Assembly: GCA_910584095.1 (NCBI GenBank)
Contig: CAJTYU010000020.1
Span: 1 to 53,007 of the forward strand
From: an uncultured Dorea sp.
Lineage (GTDB): Bacteria; Bacillota; Clostridia; Lachnospirales; Lachnospiraceae
DNA length: 53,007 bases
Direction of reading: 5' to 3'
Shown: positions 40,053 to 49,836 of the stretch, piece by piece
Layout: the number at the start of each line of letters is the position of its first letter
Numbering within the stretch: the stretch's first letter is position 1
Made by a program: the position numbers and the translations under genes
The notes under the pieces: model-generated
The model's database searches: none
Told to the model about the DNA's origin: nothing
The model's input: the letters and a program-made list of their open reading frames with translations, nothing else

Positions 40053-41933
40053 ATGAGGATCCAGCATAATATAACATCCTTGAACGTATACAGAAACTTG
40101 AATGTAAATAACGGAGCGGTAGCCAAGAATCTGGAAAAGCTTAGCTCAGGTTACAAGATCAACCGTGCTGGAGACGACGCGGCGGGTCTTGCTGTGTCTG
40201 AAAAAATGAGGGCGCAAATTACTGGATTAAAGCAAGCTAAACAAAATGCAGAGGATGGTATTTCTTTGGTACAGACAGTGGAAGGCGCGACAACGGAAGT
40301 TCATTCCATGTTGAACCGGATGATGGAACTTTCAGTACAATCTGCAAATGGAACGTATACCGATGAAGAGCGCATCATGATGGATCAGGAGATGCAGCAG
40401 TTAAAAACAGAGATTACAAGGATTGGAAATACCTCAAAGTTTAATGGCATTCAGCTTTTTCCAAATGGAAGTTCAGGCAGTGTAAAGGAGAACGTTACTA
40501 CATACAATCTCACGGTGGATTTGAAAAACAGGACATGCGAAGTGAACTCTGTGGAACATGCAGGAGCAGCGTCCGCAAGTGGTCAAACCCGCGCGGCCCA
40601 AGGCTATGATCAGCTTGCAAAGAAAATTGCCGAAGAGTATTTCCCAAATGCTATAAGTCAGATTCTGTCCGCATTCCCTTCGCTTAACGCAGCGGTTGGA
40701 ACGGATAAGATTGGAATGGAACTCAAAATTGAAAATATTGACGGAACCGGAAATATCCTTGCCTATGCGCAGTTTTCATTTTATCAAACAGGTAAGGCGG
40801 GAAATATGTTGATTAAAGTTGATTCCTCTGATTTTTCGGATGCGTCTGTTGACAGTGAAAAATTAGAATCAACCATTGCCCATGAGTTAATGCACTCCGT
40901 GATGCAATATACGATGACGGATGGTATGAGCGGCCGGAACGGCGCGGCAAAATTCCCTGAATGGTTTTCAGAAGGAACCGCACAGCTTGCAGGCGGGGGA
41001 TTTCCGACAAATTGGAATTCTGAATTGGAATCAATTGCAAAGAAACTGACTGATGAAAATGATACTTCTCAGGATGCCGCAATTGCCAATTATTTAAAAA
41101 AATATACGGTGACAGGACGGCCATATGGACACGGTTATCTGGCCAGCGCGTATATCGGCTATCTTGCAAATGGCGCAAGTACAGTTACCGGCACGGGGAT
41201 AGCGGCCGGAATGGATAAAATATTCGCCGAGCTGACAAACAATAGCAAAAATGGCGTGTTTACGGCAATCGGAAAACATACCTCAATTAAGAGTCAGGCT
41301 CAACTGGACGGTTTGTTTAAAAATCCAACGGCAAATCTTGTAGAGTTTGTCCGTAAACTTGCCGTTGCATCCAAAGATGGAGCAGGTTCTGTGATTACTG
41401 CGAACTTAAACGACGGAGGAAATTCGCTTATCGGTAATAATCCAAATCTGCCGGAACAGCCGTTTACCGTGAAAGACATCGCAACAAAGCCCGATGGTAC
41501 GGGAGCAATTGGAACTGGTGGAAGCGGGGCTTCAAGCCTTCAATTAATGGTTGGAGACGAAGGGATTGATGACAATTTAATTAAAGTAGATTTGTACCAG
41601 ATGAATCCGGCATCTCTTGGCCTTACAGAAACGAACGTGCTGACAAGTGAGGCGGCTCTCACTGCAATTAACAGTGTGAATTCGGCAATTGATTCGCTCA
41701 GCTCCATACGAAGCTATTATGGAGCGCTTCAGAACCGATTGGAACATACGATTAACAACATTGGCAATACGGTGGAAAATTTAACGGCATCGGAATCCCG
41801 TATTCGCGATACAGATATGGCGAAAGCGATGATGGAGCATATACGTAATTCAATTCTGGTGCAGAACAGTCAGGCAATGCTTGCTCAGGCGAATCAGCAG
41901 CCAACATCGGTTCTTCAAGTGTTGAATGCATAA
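40053..41933 (+). CDS. Flagellinolysin: flagellin with internal zinc-metalloprotease domain
   Basis: Protein of 626 aa. The ends are a normal flagellin: MRIQHNITSLNVYRNL, LSSGYKINRAGDDAAGLAVSEKMRAQ in D0/D1, and ALQNRLEHTINN, ESRIRDTDMAKAMM, QAMLAQANQQP at the C-terminus. The central ~320 residues replace the variable domain with a gluzincin-type peptidase: HELMH at 277-281 (two zinc ligands and the general base), then EWFSEGTAQ with Glu307 as the likely third ligand in an E-x-x-A motif. This is the architecture of flagellinolysins, first described in clostridia, which display active protease on the filament. ATG 40053 is chosen over 40032 because AGAGGTG lies between them. The leader lacks the CsrA hairpin of the two ordinary flagellins, so its control should differ. 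Confidence 0.9.
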   Translation: MRIQHNITSLNVYRNLNVNNGAVAKNLEKLSSGYKINRAGDDAAGLAVSEKMRAQITGLKQAKQNAEDGISLVQTVEGATTEVHSMLNRMMELSVQSANGTYTDEERIMMDQEMQQLKTEITRIGNTSKFNGIQLFPNGSSGSVKENVTTYNLTVDLKNRTCEVNSVEHAGAASASGQTRAAQGYDQLAKKIAEEYFPNAISQILSAFPSLNAAVGTDKIGMELKIENIDGTGNILAYAQFSFYQTGKAGNMLIKVDSSDFSDASVDSEKLESTIAHELMHSVMQYTMTDGMSGRNGAAKFPEWFSEGTAQLAGGGFPTNWNSELESIAKKLTDENDTSQDAAIANYLKKYTVTGRPYGHGYLASAYIGYLANGASTVTGTGIAAGMDKIFAELTNNSKNGVFTAIGKHTSIKSQAQLDGLFKNPTANLVEFVRKLAVASKDGAGSVITANLNDGGNSLIGNNPNLPEQPFTVKDIATKPDGTGAIGTGGSGASSLQLMVGDEGIDDNLIKVDLYQMNPASLGLTETNVLTSEAALTAINSVNSAIDSLSSIRSYYGALQNRLEHTINNIGNTVENLTASESRIRDTDMAKAMMEHIRNSILVQNSQAMLAQANQQPTSVLQVLNA

Positions 41934-41964
41934 AAGTTCATAATTTTAAAAGAGGAGAGAATTT

Positions 41965-42339
41965 ATGGGTAAAATTATTGAATATATATGCCCGTCTTGT
42001 GAAAATTCATGGCAGATTCACATTGGCCATGGTATGACGCACGGGGTTCTGGAAAAAGTTCTGGATTATTTTTCAGAAGAAACCCGGCAGAAAATCCTTA
42101 CAGATACATGCGGGGAAGAATTTCCTTCTTTTGAATTTAACTATCATCCGGCGGTGTGCCGGCGCTGCCGGAAACTGTTTTCAATTCCGTCGATTTATTT
42201 GCATCAAAGCGGTCGCACTTATTCGTCTATCTGTCCGGAGTGCGGAAACGCTGCTGCAATCCAGACAGAGGAGGAGATTATCTGCCCCCATTGTGAAGAA
42301 GGTGTTTTGTCAAAAGAAGAGGTTGGAAGATGGGATTAG
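41965..42339 (+). CDS. Small zinc-ribbon protein
   Basis: Protein of 124 aa with at least four CxxC knuckles: CPSC (about 10-13), CRRC (about 66-69), CPEC (about 90-93) and CPHC (about 108-111), enough for two zinc ribbons. It is preceded by GAGGAG and starts 31 bases after the flagellinolysin stop, so it is probably cotranscribed. I do not recognise the family. It may be a regulator, an RNA-binding protein or a zinc handling protein; the neighbour's need for zinc makes the last idea attractive but unproven. Confidence 0.65.
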   Translation: MGKIIEYICPSCENSWQIHIGHGMTHGVLEKVLDYFSEETRQKILTDTCGEEFPSFEFNYHPAVCRRCRKLFSIPSIYLHQSGRTYSSICPECGNAAAIQTEEEIICPHCEEGVLSKEEVGRWD

Positions 42340-42370
42340 TAAATGAGCGGCGCGATCCAATACACTAGTC

Positions 42371-42784
42371 TTACAAAGCCATAAGCAGTGTACCTGCGCC
42401 AATCAAAATGCATCCTGCAATGGATTTCATTGTGAATTTTTCATGCAGAAAAGTAAACGCCAATATCAGCGTAATGACTACGCTCAGCTTGTCTACGGGG
42501 ACGACCTTTGATGTTTCTCCGATTTGCAGCGCTTTATAATAACATAGCCATGAAGCGCCGGTGGCTAGTCCGGATAAAATCAAAAACAGCCAGCTTTTTC
42601 TCCCAATATGGTAAATTCCTTCTTGAGCATCTGTCAGATATACCATTCCCCATGCCATAAAAACAACAACGACTGTTCTAATTGCTGTTGCGAGATTAGA
42701 ATTCACACCGTCAATGCCGATTTTTGCAAGTATAGAAGTGAGGGCGGCAAATATTGCCGACAGTAGGGCAAGTATAAACCACAT
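42371..42784 (-). CDS. Small EamA/DMT-type membrane transporter
   Basis: Protein of 137 aa with one EamA-type half: MWFILALLSAIFAALTSILAKIGI, TAIRTVVVVFMAWGMVYL, WLFLILSGLATGASWLCYYKAL, VVPVDKLSVVITLILAFTFL and KSIAGCILIGAGTLLMA, about five membrane spans. Such half-size proteins are common in the DMT superfamily and must dimerise. The start at 42784 has GGAG about nine bases upstream. The substrate is not deducible. The 5' side abuts an IS66 remnant. Confidence 0.8.
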   Translation of the reverse strand: MWFILALLSAIFAALTSILAKIGIDGVNSNLATAIRTVVVVFMAWGMVYLTDAQEGIYHIGRKSWLFLILSGLATGASWLCYYKALQIGETSKVVPVDKLSVVITLILAFTFLHEKFTMKSIAGCILIGAGTLLMAL

Positions 42785-42799
42785 GCAATCATCTCCTGT

Positions 42800-42903
42800 T
42801 CTGTTTCCATTATGACGGCGCACAAACCGTCTATGCTTTTTCTCATGTCGGTGTAACCTGTAATAATATAAATTTTTGAAGCACCGGAAATATTATCAAT
42901 CAT
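42800..42903 (-). pseudogene. IS66 TnpB remnant, N-terminal part
   Basis: From ATG 42903, MIDNISGASKIYIITGYTDMRKSIDGLCAVI matches the start of IS66 family TnpB (Orf2) proteins, whose mark is a V/I-Y-x-x-x-G-x-T-D-M-R-K-S/G-x-D-G-L pattern. After about 35 codons the match ends and the frame runs into the EamA gene in a different phase. The rest of the element and its ends are missing. Confidence 0.75.
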
Positions 42904-42959
42904 ATGACATATCTCCGATGCATTGAAACGTATGACTGCTGTTCAAGTAATTTGATTCT

Positions 42960-45455
42960 TTATTCTTCTTTTTCTAATTTTTGGCGCTGATAATTTCTTT
43001 TTGCCTCCTCTTTTTCTTCATCTCTCACTTTTTCGATGCTTGCCACTGTTGTGTCATCTTTTAAATTAATTAACTTAACGCCGGATGTGATTCTTCCAAG
43101 AATTGATATACCGCTGCAGAACATTCTTATGATAATTCCGTCTGTGTTAATTATCATAATTTCTTCATCCTGACTGACTGCCTTGATTCCTACTACATTT
43201 CCTGTCTTTTCAGTAATCTTGTAGCATTTTACACCTTTACCGCCGCGGTTTTGCGCAGTAAATTCTTCTAACAAGGTACGTTTGCCCATTCCCTTTTCCG
43301 ATACGATGAGAAGCTCATTTCCTTGGGTTACAAGCTGCATTCCTATTACCTCGTCACGGTCTGCAAGATTAATGCCTCTTACTCCCATGGAAGTCCTTCC
43401 TGTTGCCCTGACGTCGGTTTCTGCAAAGCGGATACATTGACCATATTTGGTTGCCAAAATAATTTCCTGTTTTCCATCAGTAAACTTTACTTCAATTAAT
43501 TCATCATCCTCACGGAGTGTAATTGCAGCCAAGCCATTTTTTCGTATATTAGAAAAATCAACAACCGAAGTTTTCTTTACAAGACCTTTTTCCGTTGCCA
43601 TTACAATGTATTCTCCCTCTCTATATTCATCCAAAGGGATAACGGCGCTGATTTTTTCATCCGGCATTAATTGAATTAAATTAATTATTGCAGTTCCTCT
43701 TGAAGTTCTGGAGGCTTCCGGTATTTCGTATGCCTTTAACCGATATACGCGTCCTTTGTTTGTAAAGAACATAAGATAATGATGGGTATGCGTCATAAAT
43801 AATTCTTCCACATAATCCTCTTCTATAGTCTGCATTCCCTTAATTCCTTTACCGCCTCTGTTTTGTGCTTTAAACGTATCCTCGGACATTCTTTTAATAT
43901 ATCCAAGCTTTGTCATGGTAATAACAACGTCTTCCTTTGGAATCAAATCTTCCATAGAAATATCGTATTCGTCAAATCCTATCGAAGTTCTTCTCTCGTC
44001 GCCATATTTATCGCGGATAAGTAAAATTTCTTTTTTAATAACTTCAAGAAGAAGCTTTCTATCTGCCAAAATAGCTTTTAACCGATCAATCCTTGCCATC
44101 AGTTCTTTGTATTCACTCTCCAGCTTCTCGCGCTCCAAGCCGGTAAGCGCCCTCAGACGCATGTCTACGATCGCCTGAGCTTGAACATCTGACAACTCAA
44201 ACTGTTTTATTAACTCCGCCTTTGCTTCTTGTACATTGGCAGAATTTCTTATAATGTGGATAACCTCGTCGATATGATCCAAAGCTATCAGTAATCCTTC
44301 AAGGATATGCGCGCGTTCCTGCGCCTTATTCAGCTCATACTTTGTACGTCTAGTTACCACTTCTTCCTGATGCGCCAAATAATATTTAAGCATATCAAGA
44401 ATATTCATAACCTTTGGCTCATTATTTACAAGAGCCAGCATAATGACTCCAAACGTATCTTGAAGCTGAGTATGTTTGTATAACTGATTCAGAATAATAT
44501 TTGGATTTACATCCCTTCTCAGCTCAATACAGATTCTCATTCCTTCACGGCTGGATTGATCGCTTAAGTCGGTAATACCATCAATTCTTTTATCACGAAC
44601 CATTTCAGCAATCTTCTCAATCAATCGGGCTTTATTTACCATATAAGGAAGTTCTGTGACAATAATACGGTTTTTTCCATTCGGCATTGCTTCAATATCC
44701 GTCACTGCACGTACGCGGATTTTTCCACGTCCGGTCCGGTAAGCTTCCTCAATTCCTCTTGTTCCAAGAATCATAGCTCCGGTTGGAAAATCCGGTCCTT
44801 TTATAACTTTTAATATATCTTCTACAGAAGTCTCTCCCTGTTCATCAATCTGATCGTCAATGATCTTAACAACCGCATTAATAACCTCTTTCAAATTATG
44901 AGGCGGAATACTGGTTGCCATGCCGACTGCAATACCGGAAGTTCCATTTACCAAAAGATTAGGAAATCTGGATGGAAGAACTACCGGTTCCCTTTCCGTC
45001 TCGTCAAAATTTGGTACAAAATCAACCGTATCTTTGTTAATATCCGCAGTAAGTTCCATGGAAATCTTACTCAAACGGGCTTCTGTATAACGCATAGCAG
45101 CGGCCCCGTCTCCATCCACTGAACCAAAATTACCATGACCGTCAACCAGCGGATATCTGGTTGACCATTCCTGCGCCATATTTACCAATGCGCCATAGAT
45201 GGAACTATCTCCGTGAGGATGATATTTACCCATAGTATCACCCACAATACGCGCGCTTTTTCTGTGAGGCTTATCCGGTCCATTATTTAATTCAATCATA
45301 GAATAGAGAATCCTTCTCTGCACCGGTTTCAAACCGTCTCTCACATCCGGAAGAGCACGGGAAGCAATTACGCTCATAGCATAATCGATATAAGATTTCT
45401 CCATCGTTTTCTTCAGATCTATTTCATGAACCTTGTCAAAAATATTATCTTCCAT
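42960..45455 (-). CDS. gyrA: DNA gyrase subunit A
   Basis: GyrA, 831 aa, breaks and rejoins DNA during supercoiling. YIDYAMSVIASRALPDVRDGLKPVQRR and HPHGDSSIYGALVNMAQ start the breakage domain, AAMRYTEARLS holds the catalytic Tyr, and six GyrA C-terminal repeats include the GyrA box (AQNRGGKGVKC). GGAGGA ribosome site. It ends the leftward origin operon after gyrB, 15 bases apart. Confidence 0.98.
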   Translation of the reverse strand: MEDNIFDKVHEIDLKKTMEKSYIDYAMSVIASRALPDVRDGLKPVQRRILYSMIELNNGPDKPHRKSARIVGDTMGKYHPHGDSSIYGALVNMAQEWSTRYPLVDGHGNFGSVDGDGAAAMRYTEARLSKISMELTADINKDTVDFVPNFDETEREPVVLPSRFPNLLVNGTSGIAVGMATSIPPHNLKEVINAVVKIIDDQIDEQGETSVEDILKVIKGPDFPTGAMILGTRGIEEAYRTGRGKIRVRAVTDIEAMPNGKNRIIVTELPYMVNKARLIEKIAEMVRDKRIDGITDLSDQSSREGMRICIELRRDVNPNIILNQLYKHTQLQDTFGVIMLALVNNEPKVMNILDMLKYYLAHQEEVVTRRTKYELNKAQERAHILEGLLIALDHIDEVIHIIRNSANVQEAKAELIKQFELSDVQAQAIVDMRLRALTGLEREKLESEYKELMARIDRLKAILADRKLLLEVIKKEILLIRDKYGDERRTSIGFDEYDISMEDLIPKEDVVITMTKLGYIKRMSEDTFKAQNRGGKGIKGMQTIEEDYVEELFMTHTHHYLMFFTNKGRVYRLKAYEIPEASRTSRGTAIINLIQLMPDEKISAVIPLDEYREGEYIVMATEKGLVKKTSVVDFSNIRKNGLAAITLREDDELIEVKFTDGKQEIILATKYGQCIRFAETDVRATGRTSMGVRGINLADRDEVIGMQLVTQGNELLIVSEKGMGKRTLLEEFTAQNRGGKGVKCYKITEKTGNVVGIKAVSQDEEIMIINTDGIIIRMFCSGISILGRITSGVKLINLKDDTTVASIEKVRDEEKEEAKRNYQRQKLEKEE

Positions 45456-45470
45456 ACTTCCTCCTGTTTG

Positions 45471-47402
45471 TTATATATCAAGATTTTGTACATATTTTGC
45501 ATTTTCTTCGATAAATTCACGGCGAGGCTCTACCTTATCTCCCATCAATGTGGTAAATGTAAGGTCAAGCTCAGACGTGCTTTCATCGTCCATTGTAACC
45601 CTGAGAAGGATTCTGTGTTCCGGATCCATTGTCGTATCCCATAACTGATCCGCGTCCATCTCTCCAAGCCCCTTATACCTCTGAATCTTATTGTTGTTAT
45701 CCCTTCCTACTTCTTTTAATATAGAATCAAGCTCCTCATCGCTGTACGCATACCATATCTTTTTATTTTTCTCTAATTTATAAAGAGGAGGCTGCGCAAG
45801 ATATACATATCCCTGTTTAATTAATTCCGGCATAAATCTATAGAGGAATGTAAGCAATAAGGTACTGATATGCGCCCCGTCCACGTCGGCGTCTGTCATT
45901 ATAATAATTTTGTGATATCTTAATTTGCTGATATCAAAATCCTCATGTATACCCGTACCAAACGCTGTAATCATTGCTTTGATCTCTGCATTGCCATAAA
46001 TACGGTCAAGCCTTGCCTTTTCGACATTTAATATTTTACCGCGAAGCGGCAGGATAGCCTGCGTATTACGATTTCTTGCGGTTTTTGCAGAGCCTCCAGC
46101 AGAATCTCCCTCTACGATATAGATCTCGCAGTTTTCCGGATTTTTATCTGAGCAGTCCGCCAGTTTGCCAGGCAGAGACATACCATCTAAAGCAGATTTT
46201 CTTCTGGTAAGTTCCCTTGCCTTTCTCGCGGCTTCTCTTGCCCGCTGAGCAAGTACTGATTTTTCAACAGTCATTTTTGCAATTGCAGGATTCTGCTCCA
46301 GATAAATAGAAAGCTGTTTGCTTACAATACTATCCACAGCGCCTCTTGCTTCGCTATTTCCTAACTTTTGCTTTGTCTGTCCCTCAAATTGAGGCTCTTC
46401 TATTTTTACGCTTATAATTGCAGTAAGACCCTCTCTTATGTCTTCACCGGATAAGTTCTGCTCATTATCTTTTAACAGCTTATTCTTTCTTGCATAATCA
46501 TTGAATGTCTTAGTAAGGGCATTTCTAAAACCTACAATATGAGTTCCTCCTTCCGGAGTTGTTATATTATTAACAAATCCATAGGTCGTCTCATTATAAG
46601 AATCATTGTGCTGCATAGCAACTTCAACTTGTACATTATTTACTATGCCTTCACAATAGATTACTTTGTCATAAAGAGCTTCTTTACTGCGGTTCAGATA
46701 AGTAACAAATTCCCGGATTCCTCCCTCATAATGAAAAGTCTTCTCAACAATTTCTTCTTCCCTTTCATCCCTAAGCGTAATTTTAAGACCCGCTGTAAGA
46801 AAAGCCATCTCACGGAAACGCTGCTTTAATATACTAAAATCAAAAATAGTTTCCTCAAATATAGTATCATCCGGTATAAAGGTAACCTTTGTTCCAGTCT
46901 TTTCCTTTTCACAATCACCAATAACAGCTAACTTTTGAGTAACCTTTCCTCTTTCATAACGCTGTTTATAAACTTTTCCTTCGCTAAATATCTCGACCTC
47001 AAGCCAATTGGACAACGCGTTTACAACAGAGGCTCCAACTCCGTGAAGCCCTCCTGATACCTTGTAGCCCCCTCCGCCAAATTTGCCGCCGGCATGAAGA
47101 ACGGTAAATACAACTTCTACGGCGGGAAGCCCCGCTTTATGATTAATACCTACCGGTATGCCTCTTCCGTTATCAACAACTGTAACCGAATTATCTTTAT
47201 TCAAAATAATAGTAATCGTGTCGCAGAATCCTGCTAAAGCTTCGTCAACAGAATTATCTACAATCTCATATACTAAATGATGAAGCCCTCTCGATGAAGT
47301 ACTTCCAATATACATACCTGGTCTTTTCCTTACGGCTTCCAAGCCTTCCAAAATCTGAATCTCATCTGCGCCATATTCATGCTGTACCTTTTCTGTACTC
47401 AT
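45471..47402 (-). CDS. gyrB: DNA gyrase subunit B
   Basis: GyrB, 643 aa. ATPase boxes: YEIVDNSVDEALAG, VDNGRGIPVG and GGLHGVGASVVNALS. TOPRIM: VEGDSAGGSAKTARNR and MTDADVDGAH with the metal ligands. It ends with GLGEMDADQLWDTTMDP. Shares the operon with recF and gyrA. The small DUF370/RemB-type gene that often sits between recF and gyrB is absent here (nine-base gap). Confidence 0.98.
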   Translation of the reverse strand: MSTEKVQHEYGADEIQILEGLEAVRKRPGMYIGSTSSRGLHHLVYEIVDNSVDEALAGFCDTITIILNKDNSVTVVDNGRGIPVGINHKAGLPAVEVVFTVLHAGGKFGGGGYKVSGGLHGVGASVVNALSNWLEVEIFSEGKVYKQRYERGKVTQKLAVIGDCEKEKTGTKVTFIPDDTIFEETIFDFSILKQRFREMAFLTAGLKITLRDEREEEIVEKTFHYEGGIREFVTYLNRSKEALYDKVIYCEGIVNNVQVEVAMQHNDSYNETTYGFVNNITTPEGGTHIVGFRNALTKTFNDYARKNKLLKDNEQNLSGEDIREGLTAIISVKIEEPQFEGQTKQKLGNSEARGAVDSIVSKQLSIYLEQNPAIAKMTVEKSVLAQRAREAARKARELTRRKSALDGMSLPGKLADCSDKNPENCEIYIVEGDSAGGSAKTARNRNTQAILPLRGKILNVEKARLDRIYGNAEIKAMITAFGTGIHEDFDISKLRYHKIIIMTDADVDGAHISTLLLTFLYRFMPELIKQGYVYLAQPPLYKLEKNKKIWYAYSDEELDSILKEVGRDNNNKIQRYKGLGEMDADQLWDTTMDPEHRILLRVTMDDESTSELDLTFTTLMGDKVEPRREFIEENAKYVQNLDI

Positions 47403-47411
47403 AGTACCCTC

Positions 47412-48497
47412 CTAGTTTTCTTTTACTACCTTACCTTTATGAACATAAAAAATTTTATTTATAGAAAAACGATGATTTACAAATTCCTCCACGCCTGTAC
47501 AGGTAATAAGCGTCTGTATATCATCTATACTATCTAATAGATAGTTTTGCCTATGTTTATCAAGTTCAGACAATACGTCGTCAAGTAAAAGAACCGGTTT
47601 TTCCTTTGTAATCTTTTTAATAAGCTCAATCTCTGATAATTTCAGAGATAACGCAGCAGTCCTCTGCTGTCCTTGAGAGCCGAACTTTCTTATATCGATT
47701 CCATTTATCTTAAAACAAATATCATCCCTGTGTGGTCCTGATGATGTGCTCATCATCTTCAAATCTCTATCTCTGTGCCTTTTTAACACTTCTTCAAAAG
47801 ACTCATTTTTTATATTTGGTTCATAGATTACTTCAATATTTTCTCTTTCACCTGTTATTTTTTTATGAATAATAGAAATTATTTCGTTTACATCTTTTAT
47901 AAATTTTTTTCTTTCTTTTATGATTTTATTCCCATAATCTGCCAGCTGCATATCCCAGATATCCAGTGTTTCTTTTAAACTAGCATTATAATATATATCT
48001 TTTAGCAGATGGTTCCTCTGATTTACAATTCGATGATACTTTGAAAGGTTATTCAGATATACCCGGCTGATCTGGGACAACTCCACATCTACAAACCTTC
48101 TTCTCTCCGCAGGTCCGTTTTTTATAATATTCAAGTCCTCCGGAGAGAAAAATACAACGTTTAAAATACCAAATATTTCGCTGGCTTTTTTAATCGGAAT
48201 ATGATTGATTGCAATCCCTTTTGGTTTATTCTTTTTTAAATGCATATCAATTTGATATAAAATATCTTTTTTATCAACAATAATTTCTATATGGGATTCA
48301 TCCTGTCCAAATAGAATCATATCCCTGTCCTTTGTTCCTCTGTGGGATTTTGAAGTCCCGCAAAGATATATAGATTCCAGTATATTTGTCTTTCCCTGTG
48401 CATTATCTCCATAAATAATATTTGTCGCCGGATTTAGATCTAAAGACAATAATTCGTAATTTCTAAAATTTTTTAATTTTAAAGAATTAATCTTCAA
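47412..48497 (-). CDS. recF: DNA repair/recombination ATPase RecF
   Basis: RecF, about 361 aa, loads RecA at gaps. IIYGDNAQGKTNILESIYLCGTSKSHR is the Walker A region and PVLLLDDVLSELDKHRQ holds Walker B and the D-loop. The best start is TTG 48497, giving LKINSLKLKNFRNYE like other RecF proteins, with GGGGAAGAG upstream; an ATG at 48515 in the same frame lies within yaaA. It overlaps yaaA by 11 bases. Confidence 0.93.
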   Translation of the reverse strand: MKINSLKLKNFRNYELLSLDLNPATNIIYGDNAQGKTNILESIYLCGTSKSHRGTKDRDMILFGQDESHIEIIVDKKDILYQIDMHLKKNKPKGIAINHIPIKKASEIFGILNVVFFSPEDLNIIKNGPAERRRFVDVELSQISRVYLNNLSKYHRIVNQRNHLLKDIYYNASLKETLDIWDMQLADYGNKIIKERKKFIKDVNEIISIIHKKITGERENIEVIYEPNIKNESFEEVLKRHRDRDLKMMSTSSGPHRDDICFKINGIDIRKFGSQGQQRTAALSLKLSEIELIKKITKEKPVLLLDDVLSELDKHRQNYLLDSIDDIQTLITCTGVEEFVNHRFSINKIFYVHKGKVVKEN

Positions 48498-48696
48498 TTT
48501 TAATCTCTTCCCCATGAAAGACTACAATATCACCGCTATAAAGCTTTCTGCCGCGCCGCGTGTCAACTTCTCCGTTTACAGTCACAGCGCCTTCTATAAT
48601 AGCTTCTTTTGCTTCTGTTCCTGAATCTACAAAACCCGCCGCTTTTAACGCCTGTCCAAGCTTAATATATTCTTCTCTCAGTTTAATAACTTCCAT
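48487..48696 (-). CDS. yaaA: S4-domain RNA-binding protein YaaA
   Basis: 69 aa, single S4 RNA-binding domain: YIKLGQALKAAGFVDSGTEAKEAIIEGAVTVNGEVDTRRGRKLYSGD. A usual member of the dnaA-dnaN-recF region in Firmicutes, role linked to ribosome or RNA binding by its fold. Its end overlaps the start of recF. Confidence 0.9.
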   Translation of the reverse strand: MEVIKLREEYIKLGQALKAAGFVDSGTEAKEAIIEGAVTVNGEVDTRRGRKLYSGDIVVFHGEEIKIED

Positions 48697-48711
48697 AACG
48701 ATACTCCTTAA

Positions 48712-49818
48712 CTATATTACATTAAAATTTACCGGAAGAATCAAATAAATATAACTTTCAGCTTCATCTTTAATAAAGCATGGAGATTTTGCGTTCATAA
48801 GATAAAGCTCCACTTCTTCATCATCAATAACACGAAGCGCGTCAATCAAAAACTTAGGATTAAATCCTATCAGCAGATCTTTACCTTCTTTCGCAATATA
48901 TATATCTTCATTCATAGAACCAAGCTGGGATTTTATCTTTAATTCCATCATTTCATCTGTAATATTGATGATAATTGGTTTTTTATCACCTTCTTTAACG
49001 AGAAGAGTGGCCCTGTCTATACAGTTTAAAAACTCTTTTTTATTGATTCTGACCTTTGTATCATAATCGCTGGACAACATCTGATCAATTCTAAAATATT
49101 CCCCTTCAATCAATCTCGATACAACAATTGTCTGATCAAACTCAAATACAATGTGATTCCTTGTAAAATAAATACATACTTCTTTATCTGTTTCCCCTGA
49201 AAGAATCTTGCTGATCTCAATTAACGTCTTTCCTGGAACAACTATCTTCTGATGATCATAAAAATCTTTTAATTCAATTTTTCTAATAGAAATTCTGTGT
49301 CCATCCAAAGAAATAACACGAAGAATATTTTGATTAATTTCAAATAATTCTCCCGTCATTAATTTGTTGCTTTCATTATCTGCAATAGAAAAAATCGTCT
49401 GCCTGATTACTTCTTTTAATGTAAACTGAGACAAGATGATAGTCTGTTCTCTTTCAATAACAGGAAGATATGTAAAATCGTCTCCTGATTTTGCCGCAAT
49501 GTCAAATTTCGCTTTTTCACAGGTAATGTTAGCTTGATAATTCTCATCTGTTTCAATTGTAACTTCATTGTCAGGAAGCTTTCTTACAATTTCAGAAAAG
49601 ATACGCGCATCTATTGCAATCATGCCGTGGCTAATAACCTCACCTTCTATTTCTGTTTGAATACCCAGTTCCATATCGTTTGCTGTTAACTTAATTGTGT
49701 CTAAAGTAGCGTCAATCAAAATACATTCCAAAATAGGCATAGTAGTTTTAGACGGAACTGCCTTATAAACAATACTGACTCCTTTTGCCAAATCAGATTT
49801 CCTGCATATAATTTTCAT
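48712..49818 (-). CDS. dnaN: DNA polymerase III beta sliding clamp
   Basis: DnaN, 368 aa, ring that holds polymerase on DNA. The start MKIICRKSDLAKGVSIVYKAVPSKTTMPILECILI and the three-domain pattern fit the family; near the end, IDDEEVELYLMNAKSPCFIKDEAESYIYLILPVNF closes domain III. ATG 49818 has GAAGGGAG upstream; a GTG at 49836 is inside the leader. Confidence 0.97.
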   Translation of the reverse strand: MKIICRKSDLAKGVSIVYKAVPSKTTMPILECILIDATLDTIKLTANDMELGIQTEIEGEVISHGMIAIDARIFSEIVRKLPDNEVTIETDENYQANITCEKAKFDIAAKSGDDFTYLPVIEREQTIILSQFTLKEVIRQTIFSIADNESNKLMTGELFEINQNILRVISLDGHRISIRKIELKDFYDHQKIVVPGKTLIEISKILSGETDKEVCIYFTRNHIVFEFDQTIVVSRLIEGEYFRIDQMLSSDYDTKVRINKKEFLNCIDRATLLVKEGDKKPIIINITDEMMELKIKSQLGSMNEDIYIAKEGKDLLIGFNPKFLIDALRVIDDEEVELYLMNAKSPCFIKDEAESYIYLILPVNFNVI

Positions 49819-49836
49819 GTGGAAAACTCCCTTCAC

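Noticed and set aside
44900..45200. GyrA has Gly where E. coli has Asp87 (HPHGDSSIYGAL), as in some quinolone-resistant mutants
   Set aside because: I recall Gly here as normal for Lachnospiraceae GyrA, so it is not evidence of acquired resistance.
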